Of a stretch of 64,000 nucleotides of DNA, positions 34,995 to 43,522 are shown in pieces. The position numbers and the translations under genes were made by a program. The first letter of the stretch is position 1. Each line of letters opens with the position of its first letter. Source of the stretch: Afifellaceae bacterium (lineage in GTDB: Bacteria; Pseudomonadota; Alphaproteobacteria; Rhizobiales; Afifellaceae); the NCBI GenBank assembly GCA_028284625.1, contig JANQRH010000008.1:124001-188000 (forward strand). Direction: 5' to 3'. A model generated the notes under the pieces. That model ran no database searches. It saw only the letters and a program-made list of their open reading frames with translations, and was not told the DNA's origin.

Positions 34995-35732
34995 ATGAAG
35001 GCCCCCATCAAAGCCTATGTCTACGGGGCGGAGCGCGAACTGCCGGCAACGTTCGACGAGTTCACCGAGCGGAGCAACACGGTGATCGTCTCTATCGACA
35101 TGCATCGCGGTCATCTGGAGGATTCACCCGATTGCCCGTGCCCGGCGCCGCGGGCGCGCGAGATCGTGGCGCCCATCGACCGCTTCCACAGCGAGGCACG
35201 CAAGCTCGGCGTGCCGATCATTCATGTGCGGAGCGTGCTGAGACGCTCCGGCGTGGATGACGTCAACGGTGTTCCTTCCGCCTGGCGCAAAACGTTTCCG
35301 CTGCATGTCGGGCCGATCCCCAACGCGAAAGAGCATGCGCTGGAAGGGTCGCGCTGGACGGAGTTCGTCACCGAGGTCGCGGACGGCGACATTGTGGTGA
35401 GCGGCAAGAAGCGGCTGTCGCCGTTCTTCGCGACGGACCTGGATTTTCTGTTGCGTCAGATGCGCGCCGAGCGCGTGGTGATCAATGGCGGCATGACGGA
35501 TTGCTGTGTCTTGAACGCCGCTTTCGACGCCAGCAATCTGGGTTACCGCGTGGTTGTCGCGCGCGACCTGGTGCGCGGCACCGATACGGAGTTGGAAGAC
35601 GCGGCGCTTGCGATGGTGTCGCTGCATCTGGGTCTTGTCATGGATGCAGCGGACATTCTTGCGGCTTGGCGCTCGGGGCATTCAAAGTCCGGCGCTGAGA
35701 CAGATCGGCCGCTGGAGGTTGCCGAGGGCTGA
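34995..35732 (+). CDS. Isochorismatase-family cysteine hydrolase (amidase type)
   Basis: A 245-residue hydrolase. The catalytic triad of the family is visible: Asp35 (VSIDMHRGH), Lys138 or Lys139 (VSGKKRLSPF) and Cys171 (GGMTDCCVLNAAF). Members include nicotinamidase, maleamate amidohydrolase, N-carbamoylsarcosine amidase and ureidoacrylate amidase, so a primary amide or carbamoyl group is the likely target. Start at ATG 34995 with AAGGAGAG upstream. It ends the BMP importer operon, which points to an amide made from the imported compound. Confidence 0.88.
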   Translation: MKAPIKAYVYGAERELPATFDEFTERSNTVIVSIDMHRGHLEDSPDCPCPAPRAREIVAPIDRFHSEARKLGVPIIHVRSVLRRSGVDDVNGVPSAWRKTFPLHVGPIPNAKEHALEGSRWTEFVTEVADGDIVVSGKKRLSPFFATDLDFLLRQMRAERVVINGGMTDCCVLNAAFDASNLGYRVVVARDLVRGTDTELEDAALAMVSLHLGLVMDAADILAAWRSGHSKSGAETDRPLEVAEG

Positions 35733-35757
35733 AGCGGCGGCGTGCCCTGACCGCGCG

Positions 35758-36363
35758 TCAGGCCTTGGGCCAGCCGACCATCTTCTGCACGGCCACCATG
35801 CCGGCGTCGTCGAGACCGATCGTCTTGTCGCCGAAGATCCGCGCCCGCCCAACTTTGTTGGGCTGGTCGCGGAACTGATCGAGGGCCGCGTTCACGCCGT
35901 CGGACGCGGCGCTCAGCAATTCGCCTGGGTCGCTTTTTCCTTCCGTCGCCTTTGCGGCACCGGAGAGTGCGTCGAGAACCGTCTTGTCGCCGAGCGATGA
36001 TTTTCCGCGCGCCGCCAGGGCCTCGATAACGCGCTCAAGCAGCGCTGGGATGTCGCTCCACGCGATCTCCGTCGACCCCTTGGCCTGCTTGGCGATCGTC
36101 ATGAGGGCCGTGGCGAAGAGCGTGCCGAAGCTGGAGCTGGAGACTTTGTTCACCGCGACGGCGCATTGCATGCAGGCCTGGCCGAGGTCGGCGGGCAGGT
36201 CACCCTTGATGCGGTCGAGCTCACGGAACGCCTTGACAAGCGTGACGCCCAAATCGCCGTCGCCGACCTGGCCGTCAAGCTCGTTGAGAGCCTCGTATTC
36301 CTGCTCCAGCCCGGCAGCGATTGCGCCGATGGCGCTTTGCAGCGAGGCAACGTTCATCGTCAT
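35758..36363 (-). CDS. dhaL: Dihydroxyacetone kinase ADP/phosphate-transfer subunit DhaL
   Basis: A 201-residue all-helical nucleotide-binding subunit. The Mg-coordinating Asp trio is present at D30, D35 and D37 in LDGQVGDGDLG. It phosphorylates the ketose held covalently by DhaK. The start overlaps the dhaK stop (ATGA). No DhaM phosphocarrier is encoded in the window, so the phosphate donor (ATP or PTS) cannot be settled. It converges on the isochorismatase gene 25 bases away. Confidence 0.88.
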   Translation of the reverse strand: MTMNVASLQSAIGAIAAGLEQEYEALNELDGQVGDGDLGVTLVKAFRELDRIKGDLPADLGQACMQCAVAVNKVSSSSFGTLFATALMTIAKQAKGSTEIAWSDIPALLERVIEALAARGKSSLGDKTVLDALSGAAKATEGKSDPGELLSAASDGVNAALDQFRDQPNKVGRARIFGDKTIGLDDAGMVAVQKMVGWPKA

Positions 36364-37364
36364 GATTGGACGACCCAGAAGGCGCAGGAGGCCGGTGCTC
36401 TGAGATAACGTTCAAGGTCTTCTTCAAGCCGCATCACGGTCAGCGACGCGCCGGCCATCTCCATTGAGGTGGCGTAACGGCCGACCAGGCGGAAGGCCGG
36501 ATCGATGCCGAGATCGTCGAGGCGGCCGGCGATGCGATTGTAGAGGATGAAGAGCTCCTCCACCGGCGTGGCGCCGAGGCTGTTCACCAGAACGGCGACG
36601 CGGTCGCCTTTCGACAGGCCGTGGTCGGCAAGCACCGGATCAAGCAGCGCATCGGCAATCTCATCGGCAGGACGAAGTGGCCCGCGCTCAACGCCGGGCT
36701 CGCCATGGATGCCCATGCCGATTTCCATCTCGTCGTCGCCGATCTCGAAAGTGGGCTTGCCGGCTTGCGGCACCGTGCAGGGGCTGAGCGCCACACCCAT
36801 GGTGCGGCAATTATCGGCCGCCCTTTGCGCCACAGCCGTGACGCCTTCAAGATCAAGCCCAGCATCGGCGGCGGCACCTGCGACTTTGAAGGTGAACACC
36901 ATGCCGGCGACGCCGCGCCGCTTCTCGCGCTCCGCAAGCGGGGCACTGGCCACATCGTCGGCGAGCAGGACCGTCGTGCTCGCGATATCCTCCATCTCGA
37001 CGATGTCGCCGGCCATGTCGAAGTTCATGACGTCACCGCCGTAATTTCCGTAGAGGCGCAGCACACCGGCGCCGCTATTGGCAGCGCGCATGGCAGTCGC
37101 CATCTGATCGGCCGATGGCGAAGCGAAGACGTCGCCGCAAGCGCAGGCGTCCAAGAAGCCCGGCCCGACATAACCGGTGAAGACCGGGAGGTGGCCGGAG
37201 CCGCCGCCGGTGACGATGCCGACCTTGCCCTTGATCGGAGCGTCAGGTCGCTTGATCACACGCGGGCTGTCGGGCGCCAGGGCGTAGAATTCCGGGTAGG
37301 CGCGGCAGAGCCCGGCCAGCGTCTCGTCGGCATAAGCAAACGGGTCGTTCAGAATCTTCTTCAT
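36360..37364 (-). CDS. dhaK: Dihydroxyacetone kinase substrate-binding subunit DhaK
   Basis: A 334-residue subunit that binds a short ketose through a hemiaminal bond to a histidine, here His220 in GMGIHGEPG (E. coli His218). The GGGSGH loop is at residues 53-58 and Asp111 is conserved. DhaK relatives also act on erythrulose, apulose and other branched or C4-C5 ketoses. The adjacent class I aldolase suggests a ketose 1-phosphate that is then split. A 164-base gap with a 12-bp palindrome precedes the gene. Confidence 0.9.
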   Translation of the reverse strand: MKKILNDPFAYADETLAGLCRAYPEFYALAPDSPRVIKRPDAPIKGKVGIVTGGGSGHLPVFTGYVGPGFLDACACGDVFASPSADQMATAMRAANSGAGVLRLYGNYGGDVMNFDMAGDIVEMEDIASTTVLLADDVASAPLAEREKRRGVAGMVFTFKVAGAAADAGLDLEGVTAVAQRAADNCRTMGVALSPCTVPQAGKPTFEIGDDEMEIGMGIHGEPGVERGPLRPADEIADALLDPVLADHGLSKGDRVAVLVNSLGATPVEELFILYNRIAGRLDDLGIDPAFRLVGRYATSMEMAGASLTVMRLEEDLERYLRAPASCAFWVVQS

Positions 37365-37395
37365 GGGTTCCTCCCCAGACGCATCGATCGGTGAA

Positions 37396-37407
37396 CGGAC
37401 CGGTCCG
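37396..37407. promoter_or_regulatory. 12-bp perfect palindrome upstream of dhaK
   Basis: CGGACCGGTCCG lies 32-43 bases before the dhaK start codon, in the gap after the aldolase gene. It could be an operator for dhaK-dhaL. No other feature is seen in 37365-37528. Confidence 0.3.
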
Positions 37408-37528
37408 GCGCCGCCCTTGAAGCAGGATTGCGTGCCTCGCGCGTCAATTCAATGATCTCGGTTAAGCTCGCGCCGAATCTTTCTGAATCTCTGCGGAACT
37501 TGCCGCGGCTGTCGCGCTATGTGCGACT

Positions 37529-38308
37529 CTATTGGCCGACGGCCAGCGCGTCGGCCACCGATGCGCCGTCATGGATGATGGCGCGCATTGCCGTGACGAC
37601 CTTGGCGGGATCGGGGTCCTGCCAGATGTTGCGGCCGAAGACGACGCCCTTGGCGCCGCCGGCCATGGCGCCGTGCACGACTTCAAGGGCATCTGCCGTG
37701 CTGTCCATGCGAACGCCGCCGGCAATCAGGACCGGCACCGGGCAGGTCTCGGAGACACGGCGGAACGAGTCGGGGGCGCCGGTATAGTACGTCTTGACGA
37801 TATCGGCGCCGAGCTCGAAGGCGATGCGCGAGGCGGACGCCATCATGTCGGCGTCCTTGGGATCGGGAATTCGCTCCGCCGGGCAGGGGAGGGCTTCCAC
37901 CATCACCGGCAAGCCGTCTGCGGCGCATTCGCCGACCACCTTGGCGACGATCTCATAGGTCCGCATCTCAACGTCGCCGCCCATGAAGCCCATCACGCAT
38001 ACGCCGTCGACACCAAGACGGCGCGCGTCCTCGACTGTGTGCAGAAGGCTCCACTCGCTATATTCGAGCCAGTCTTCGCGAAAGATCGTCGGGCCGCCAT
38101 CCAGCCGAAGATAAACAGGCACGCGGCCGATCAGCCGATCCTTGAAGTGCTTGATGACGCCGTAATTCGTCATGATCCCGTCGGCGCCGGCGTCGAGCAC
38201 GCGATCAAGCATTGCACCGACGTCTTCCAGACCCGGCACAACGCCGAGTGTGCGGGCGTGATCCATAGCGACGACAAGGGCGCGATCGCCGAGCTTCATG
38301 CGAGGCAA
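37529..38308 (-). CDS. Class I (Schiff-base) aldolase of the DhnA/LsrF/LacD-like group
   Basis: A 259-residue TIM-barrel aldolase. The Schiff-base lysine is Lys172 in [19 protein letters not shown] near the N-terminus and IAGGVR (phosphate binding) near the C-terminus fit the DhnA family. The TTG at 38308 is favoured as start because AGGAG lies 8 bases upstream; the ATG at 38299 is too far from it. With DhaK/DhaL it would split a ketose 1-phosphate to dihydroxyacetone phosphate and an aldehyde; this is inference. It is divergent from the ROK regulator. Confidence 0.82.
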   Translation of the reverse strand: MPRMKLGDRALVVAMDHARTLGVVPGLEDVGAMLDRVLDAGADGIMTNYGVIKHFKDRLIGRVPVYLRLDGGPTIFREDWLEYSEWSLLHTVEDARRLGVDGVCVMGFMGGDVEMRTYEIVAKVVGECAADGLPVMVEALPCPAERIPDPKDADMMASASRIAFELGADIVKTYYTGAPDSFRRVSETCPVPVLIAGGVRMDSTADALEVVHGAMAGGAKGVVFGRNIWQDPDPAKVVTAMRAIIHDGASVADALAVGQ

Positions 38309-38328
38309 GGTGGGTTCTCCTGCGGTGT

Positions 38329-38357
38329 TTGACAGATTAATTAAAGAAAATTACATT
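38329..38357 (+). promoter_or_regulatory. Promoter in the AT-rich divergent region before the ROK gene
   Basis: TTGACA (38329-38334), 17-base spacer, TACATT (38352-38357). The spacer contains TTAATTAA (38337-38344), and the whole 38329-38361 stretch is strikingly AT-rich, as is usual for NagC/Mlc-type operators. It could serve the ROK gene and be a control site for the divergent aldolase gene. Confidence 0.55.
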
Positions 38358-38434
38358 AACTAAGTGCCTGAAACGGCGCAAGATGACGGGCTGAGCAAAC
38401 CAACAAAAGAAGCCGCCGAAATCGCGGCTGAGGG

Positions 38435-39688
38435 ATGGAAACGGCGCCCATGGCGCGTGAATTGGCGGGAACCAATAACGGGCACGCGCGCCGCTTCAAT
38501 CGCCGGGTCGTGCTTGAGGCTATTCGTGTATTCGGTCCGATCTCGCGGGCTGAGATCGCGCGGCGCACCGCTTTGATGTTTCCCACCGTGTCCAACATCG
38601 TCACGGAGTTCCTGGAACAGGACATTGTTCGAACAGTCGGGCGTGCCACCGGCGCGCGCGGCCAGCCGGCAACGCTCATCGCACTGAACGGCGATGCCGC
38701 CTTCACCTACGGCCTTCATCTCGACCGGGGGCAGATCAGGACGCTGCTGGTCGATCTGGCGGGCAAGGTTAGGGCGCGCGCCATGCAATGGGTGGAGACG
38801 CCCGACGCGGCGGAAACGGTGAGCATGGTCGAGGACATGGTTCTCTCCATGCATGCCGATGCGCCCGTCTCACCCGGCCGCGTCATCGGCGCCGGGCTGA
38901 CGCTTCCCGGGCCGGTCGATCCGGAGACGCAAACATCGGCGGCGCTGCCCTATCCGGGATGGCGCGGGGCGCCGCTGCGTGACGAGTTGCAGAAACGCCT
39001 CGGCGTGCCCGTCTCCGTGGAACGTGACGCGCCGGCCGCAGCGCTTGGCGAGCGGCTTCATGGCGACGGCCGCTCCGTGCCTGACTTCTTCTATGTCAAT
39101 TTTACTTACGGAATCGGCGGCGGGCTGATCCTGGGCGGTCAGCCCTATCGCGGCGTGAACGGCTATGCGGGCGAGATCGGGCACTATCCGAGCGTGCGGG
39201 ACGGCCGCCCGTGCCTGTGTGGCGCGCGCGGCTGCCTTGAGAACTATGCGTCGCCGGCGGCGCTGTTCTCCGATCTCGGCATTGCTGGGCCGCCGGCGGA
39301 AGCAGCGCGGCGGTTGGCGCACATGTCGGCCGATCGCGATCCGCGGCTTCTGAAATGGGCGGGTGAGGCGGCGGAGCATCTGGCACCGGCGCTGATGGCG
39401 ATCGAGAACATGCTCGACGTGGAGGCGATCTTTTTCGGCGGTTATTTGCCGAAGGCGTTGGTGTGCGACATGATCGACCTTGTAAAGCCGGCACTTCAGT
39501 CAATGCGCATGTCGGGCAAGAAGCGTCATCCGGAGCTTCGCGTGGCGACTTCGGGCGCAGACGCGGCGGCCATGGGAGCGGCTGTGTTGCCGGTGTTCGA
39601 GCTCTTGGCGCCCGATCCGAATTTGATGCTGAAGCGCACCGAAAACAGCGCGCCGGCGGAGCCGGTCCGATCGGTGCTCCAATTATGA
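38435..39688 (+). CDS. ROK-family transcriptional regulator
   Basis: A 417-residue NagC/XylR-like regulator. An N-terminal winged helix (residues ~22-75, GPISRAEIARRTALMFPTVS) precedes a sugar-kinase-like ROK domain with the zinc motif CLCGARGC and the ROK signature around GGGLILGGQPYRGVNGYAGE. An in-frame stop at 38429 limits the start to 38435 (or ATG 38450). It probably senses a sugar or sugar phosphate and controls the divergent aldolase-dhaKL genes and the downstream importer. Confidence 0.88.
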   Translation: METAPMARELAGTNNGHARRFNRRVVLEAIRVFGPISRAEIARRTALMFPTVSNIVTEFLEQDIVRTVGRATGARGQPATLIALNGDAAFTYGLHLDRGQIRTLLVDLAGKVRARAMQWVETPDAAETVSMVEDMVLSMHADAPVSPGRVIGAGLTLPGPVDPETQTSAALPYPGWRGAPLRDELQKRLGVPVSVERDAPAAALGERLHGDGRSVPDFFYVNFTYGIGGGLILGGQPYRGVNGYAGEIGHYPSVRDGRPCLCGARGCLENYASPAALFSDLGIAGPPAEAARRLAHMSADRDPRLLKWAGEAAEHLAPALMAIENMLDVEAIFFGGYLPKALVCDMIDLVKPALQSMRMSGKKRHPELRVATSGADAAAMGAAVLPVFELLAPDPNLMLKRTENSAPAEPVRSVLQL

Positions 39689-39795
39689 CGATGACGTATG
39701 TCACAACGAGCTTTGAGACCATGGTGGTCTTAGGGGGAGGCGCCAGCCGCGGAGGCGGACTATGGCGGCTCAAGTCCAACCGAGGGAGGTAGGTA

Positions 39796-40776
39796 ATGAA
39801 GAAGACCTTCGCAGCGTTCGCATTGGCGGCCAGCACCGCATTGTTCCACCCCGCGGGTGGTGCGGTCGCGCAAGACAGTTTCTCAGTCACGCTGATTCCG
39901 GGGCTGACGACCGATGCGTTCTACATCACTATGCGGAAGGGTGCTGAGGCGGCCGCCGAGAAGATGGGTGTGGATTTCAGCTTCCAGGGTGCGCCGAACT
40001 TCAATCCGACTGAGCAGATCCCGGTTCTTGAGGCGGTGATCGCGCAGGGTCCGGACGCGATCCTAATCGCGCCGACCGACAAGACGCAGCTGATCGAACC
40101 GCTGCGGCAGGCCGTCAATGCGGGCATCCTCGTTCTGACGGTCGATACCTTCATCGACGACGGGTCGTATCAGGACGGGTCAGGCGCCGGCGACTTTCCA
40201 CTTTCGCTGATTTCCTCCGACAATGTGCTGGGCGGGCGCATGGCCGGCCGTGCGCTCTGTGAGGCAATTGGCGGATCGGGCAAGGTCTTCGTCTCCAACG
40301 TGAACCCCGGCATCTCCACCACCGACCAGCGCGAAGAAGGCTTCAAGCTGGAGATGGCGGCAAGCTGCCCGGGCGCAGAGGTGCTTGAGACCCAGTTCAA
40401 CGAGAACGATTCCGCCATTGCCGCTACGCAGCTTCAGGCGGTCCTCGCTCGCGAGCCCGATCTTGCCGGTGTGTTCGGCGCCAACCTGTTCTCCGCCATC
40501 GGCACGGCAGACGGCGTCCGCGCGGCGGGCAAATCCGGCGAAATCCCCGTGGCCACGTTCGATGCCCCGCAGCGCATCGTGGAGGATCTGAAGTCCGGTC
40601 TGGTGAACATCGCGATCGCCCAGCATCCGGCCGAGATCGGCTGGTTCGGCGTGGCGGCTGCCGTTGCCGCGCTGAGCGGTCAGTCCGTGCCGACCGCCAT
40701 CGGCACCGGCTTCACCATCATGACGCCGGAGAATATCGACGATCCGGCCGTGGCCGCGTTCGTCTATTCCGACTGA
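39796..40776 (+). CDS. Sugar ABC importer periplasmic binding protein (RbsB-like, CUT2)
   Basis: A 326-residue exported receptor of the ribose-binding type. The signal peptide ends near AVAQD (residue ~26). The fold hallmarks are VTLIPGLTTDAFYITMRKG and AILIAPTDKTQLIEPL. GGGAGG precedes the ATG. It is the first gene of a three-gene CUT2 importer and is followed by a strong terminator-like hairpin. The ligand is unknown; the neighbouring kinase and aldolase suggest a ketose or polyol. Confidence 0.9.
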   Translation: MKKTFAAFALAASTALFHPAGGAVAQDSFSVTLIPGLTTDAFYITMRKGAEAAAEKMGVDFSFQGAPNFNPTEQIPVLEAVIAQGPDAILIAPTDKTQLIEPLRQAVNAGILVLTVDTFIDDGSYQDGSGAGDFPLSLISSDNVLGGRMAGRALCEAIGGSGKVFVSNVNPGISTTDQREEGFKLEMAASCPGAEVLETQFNENDSAIAATQLQAVLAREPDLAGVFGANLFSAIGTADGVRAAGKSGEIPVATFDAPQRIVEDLKSGLVNIAIAQHPAEIGWFGVAAAVAALSGQSVPTAIGTGFTIMTPENIDDPAVAAFVYSD

Positions 40777-40822
40777 TCGCACTCTGGTCGCACCGGCGGC
40801 GCGATTGCGCTAACATGAACAC

Positions 40823-40852
40823 GTGCTGCGGGCTCTGCCCGCAGCACTTTTT
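40823..40852 (+). terminator. Strong intrinsic terminator/attenuator after the CUT2 binding-protein gene
   Basis: GTGCTGCGGGC (40823-40833), loop TCT, GCCCGCAGCAC (40837-40847), then TTTTT (40848-40852): a perfect 11-bp stem with a T-tract. It lies 46 bases after the stop and 52 bases before the permease start, so it should lower permease/ATPase transcription relative to the binding protein. Confidence 0.88.
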
Positions 40853-40903
40853 ATCAGATTTCCGGTGCGCCCAAGCCCCGCGCCCGGCCAGGGGGACGCC
40901 CGC

Positions 40904-41953
40904 ATGTCATCAGAGGAATCGGCCAGTAGCGGCGACAACATTCCAAGGGGCGCCGCCCTGCTGCAATTCGTCAGTAACGCCTGGCCGTGGCTGTTCTTCC
41001 TTTTTCTTCTCACGGTGTTTGAGGCGTGGGGTCGTATCGGGTTTGGTCAGTCGTTCGTCACCAATCCGTTCGTTCTGAAAAGCATCGCTGTTGCGGCATC
41101 GTTCGCGCTGCTTCTGGCGGCGGGACAGACGCTCGTCATCATCAGCGGCGGCATCGACCTGTCGCTGGCCTTCACCATGGGGCTCGCGGCCGTGGTGACG
41201 GCGTTCGGCATGAACATGGCGTCGCCCCATGTCGGCCCGATCCTCTCCTTCTTCTTCGGCGCATCGCTGGCGCTGATGGTGTCCTTCATACCGGGCTTCA
41301 TCAACGGCTTTCTGGTGGCGCATCTGCATGTGCCGGCCTTCATCGCGACGCTCGGCTTCTTCGGTATCAACCGGAGCGCCGCCTTCATCTTCGCGGGCGG
41401 AGTCGACGAACCGATCGCCGACCGCACGGTTGTCAGCGTCATCGGCTATTATGAAGTCTTCGGTGTCGTGCCTCTGCTGGTGGTGGTTACCGCGGTCACA
41501 GTGCTTGGTGTTCACTATGTGCTGTCGCAGACACGCTACGGACAATACACCTATGCCATCGGCGGCAGCATGGAGGCGGCCTCCCGCGCCGGCGTCAATG
41601 TGCGCCGGCATATCTGGTCGCTTTATGTGTTCGCCTCGCTTCTGGCGGGGCTTGCTGGAGTTCTGCATGCGACCCGCTTCGGCTCGGGGCGAGCGGATTC
41701 AGGCGAGCCGCTCCTGCTAAGTGCAGTTGCTGCCGTGGTGGTGGGTGGCGCCAGCCTCTTTGGCGGCCGCGGCACCATCATCGGTGCACTGATTGGTACT
41801 CTCATCATCGCGACGATCCCATCCGGTCTGTCGTTCCTGCGCGTCAATCCCTTCTTCCAGTTCGGCGTGGAAGGCGTGATCATCATCGTCTCGGTGCTGA
41901 TCTATATGTCGCGTGACCGATTCAACTGGGGAGGCGGCCGTGGACAAACCTAA
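40904..41953 (+). CDS. Sugar ABC importer permease (RbsC-like, CUT2)
   Basis: A 349-residue permease with about nine membrane segments. Family landmarks are AAGQTLVIISGGIDLSLAF (~residues 71-89) and GQYTYAIGGSMEAASRAGVN. The ATG at 40904 has AGGGGGA just upstream; the open frame reaches back into the terminator hairpin, which rules out the earlier start. The stop overlaps the ATPase start by 14 bases. Confidence 0.9.
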   Translation: MSSEESASSGDNIPRGAALLQFVSNAWPWLFFLFLLTVFEAWGRIGFGQSFVTNPFVLKSIAVAASFALLLAAGQTLVIISGGIDLSLAFTMGLAAVVTAFGMNMASPHVGPILSFFFGASLALMVSFIPGFINGFLVAHLHVPAFIATLGFFGINRSAAFIFAGGVDEPIADRTVVSVIGYYEVFGVVPLLVVVTAVTVLGVHYVLSQTRYGQYTYAIGGSMEAASRAGVNVRRHIWSLYVFASLLAGLAGVLHATRFGSGRADSGEPLLLSAVAAVVVGGASLFGGRGTIIGALIGTLIIATIPSGLSFLRVNPFFQFGVEGVIIIVSVLIYMSRDRFNWGGGRGQT

Positions 41954-42698
41954 CGGCGATGCGATCCTCCAGGGGCGCAACATCTCCAAGCGTTTCGGCG
42001 GTGTCCAGGCGCTCGATAAGGTGTCGTTCGATCTCTATCCGGGCGAGGTCTTGGCATTGGCCGGCGATAACGGGGCCGGCAAGTCGACCCTCATCAAGAC
42101 TGTCGCGGGTGTCTATGGGGCTGACGAAGGCGAAGTCATCTATCGCGGCGAGACGGTGAAGTTCGACAATCCGAGCGCTGCGCGGGGCGCTGGTATCGAG
42201 ACGATCTATCAGGACTTGGCGCTGGCCGATAATCTGGATGTCGGTGCGAACGTCTTCCTCGGACGGGAGCCATCGCGCAGGCTTTTTGGGTTTCTCCCCT
42301 CGATCGACCGCCGAAAGATGCGTGAAGAATCGGCGGGCGTTCTTGATCTGCTCGACATTGAGATTAGCCCGTCGGCTTTGTCCAAGCCGGTCCACAGCCT
42401 TTCGGGCGGTCAGCGGCAAGCGGTGGCGATCGGCCGGGCGATTTTCTGGAACGCGACGGTTCTGATCATGGATGAGCCGACGGCCGCGCTCGGCGTCCCC
42501 GAGCAGCGCAAGGTCATGGACCTTATCCGCCGGCTGAAGGAGCGCAACGTCGGGATATTGTTCATTTCGCACAATCTCAGCGACATATTCGAAGTGTCGG
42601 ATCGCATTCTCGTTCTTCGGCGCGGCAAGGCGGCCGGCGAGCGCAAGATCAGCGATACCGACAGCGATGAGGTCGTGAAGCTGATGGTCGGCGGCTGA
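41940..42698 (+). CDS. Sugar ABC importer ATPase, single-domain (FrcA-like, CUT2)
   Basis: A 252-residue ATPase with Walker A GDNGAGKST, signature LSGGQRQAV, Walker B VLIMDEPTAAL and switch His in LFISHNLSD. Only one nucleotide-binding domain is present, as in the fructose-type FrcBCA systems, unlike the tandem RbsA. The likely start is the GTG at 41940, with GGGAGGC upstream. It converges on the ribitol dehydrogenase-like gene, 38 bases away. Confidence 0.9.
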   Translation: MDKPNGDAILQGRNISKRFGGVQALDKVSFDLYPGEVLALAGDNGAGKSTLIKTVAGVYGADEGEVIYRGETVKFDNPSAARGAGIETIYQDLALADNLDVGANVFLGREPSRRLFGFLPSIDRRKMREESAGVLDLLDIEISPSALSKPVHSLSGGQRQAVAIGRAIFWNATVLIMDEPTAALGVPEQRKVMDLIRRLKERNVGILFISHNLSDIFEVSDRILVLRRGKAAGERKISDTDSDEVVKLMVGG

Positions 42699-42736
42699 GG
42701 CCAAGAACGGCGTGGCTTTGGCCTCGCCGATCCGTC

Positions 42737-43465
42737 CTACATGTCGAGACCGTGCGGCAGGATGGTGATGTCGCGGATGACGATCCCGTCAGGGCGCGTC
42801 AGCATGAACATCACGCATTCGGCGACCTCGTTGGCCTCCATCAGCGCCTTTGCCGCCAGCGCCTCCTCCATCTTCGCCTTCGGCCAGTCATCGAGAAGGG
42901 CGGTGATCACCGGCCCCGGCAGGACGGCGCCCATACGGATGTTGTGCTCGATGAGCTGCCGGCGCGTCGAATGTACGAAGGCCTGAACGGCGTGTTTGGA
43001 GGCGGTGTAGATCGGCTCCCAGATGACTGGGATGACGCCCGCCACCGACGAGGTGAAGACGATATCGCCGCGCTTCTTCTCAATCATGTGCGGCAACACG
43101 GCATGTACGGAGCGAAAGGCGGCGTTGGTGTTGAGGTCGAGCACCTTGTCCCAGACATCCGGATCGCCGTCGGCAACCGCACCGCCGACATAGGCGCCGG
43201 CATTGGCGTAAAAGATATGCAGATCGCCGGCGAGGTCGAGAATGCGCGGCAGCATGGCCGAAACCTCGGCGCCGTTGAGGAGATCGACAACGAGCGCGTG
43301 GGCGTTGGGACCGAGCTCGCCGGTGAGCTCCTCCAGCTTTTCAGCGTCGCGGTCGATCAATATGACGCTCGCGCCCGCATCCAGCATTGCCTTTGCGCAG
43401 GCCAGTCCGATGCCGGAGGCGGCGCCGGTTATGGCGGCAGATTTTCCATTTAGCGCTTCGCTCAT
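42737..43465 (-). CDS. rbtD: Ribitol 2-dehydrogenase-like short-chain dehydrogenase
   Basis: A 242-residue NAD(P)-dependent SDR. The cofactor motif GAASGIG is at residues 14-20, and the catalytic Tyr153/Lys157 pair is in [11 protein letters not shown]. From memory the sequence closely follows the Klebsiella ribitol dehydrogenase ([53 protein letters not shown]), so oxidation of ribitol to D-ribulose is likely; related pentitols are possible. It is the last gene of the leftward CUT1 importer/epimerase operon. Confidence 0.82.
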   Translation of the reverse strand: MSEALNGKSAAITGAASGIGLACAKAMLDAGASVILIDRDAEKLEELTGELGPNAHALVVDLLNGAEVSAMLPRILDLAGDLHIFYANAGAYVGGAVADGDPDVWDKVLDLNTNAAFRSVHAVLPHMIEKKRGDIVFTSSVAGVIPVIWEPIYTASKHAVQAFVHSTRRQLIEHNIRMGAVLPGPVITALLDDWPKAKMEEALAAKALMEANEVAECVMFMLTRPDGIVIRDITILPHGLDM

Positions 43466-43522
43466 TTTGTTCTCCTTGTCTTTAGAGCAATCGCAATGTT
43501 TGTCCGACGCCGGCAGCTTCCA

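Noticed and set aside
40823-40903. N-terminal extension of the CUT2 permease
   Set aside because: It would begin inside the arm of an intrinsic terminator hairpin; the ATG at 40904 has a good ribosome-binding site.
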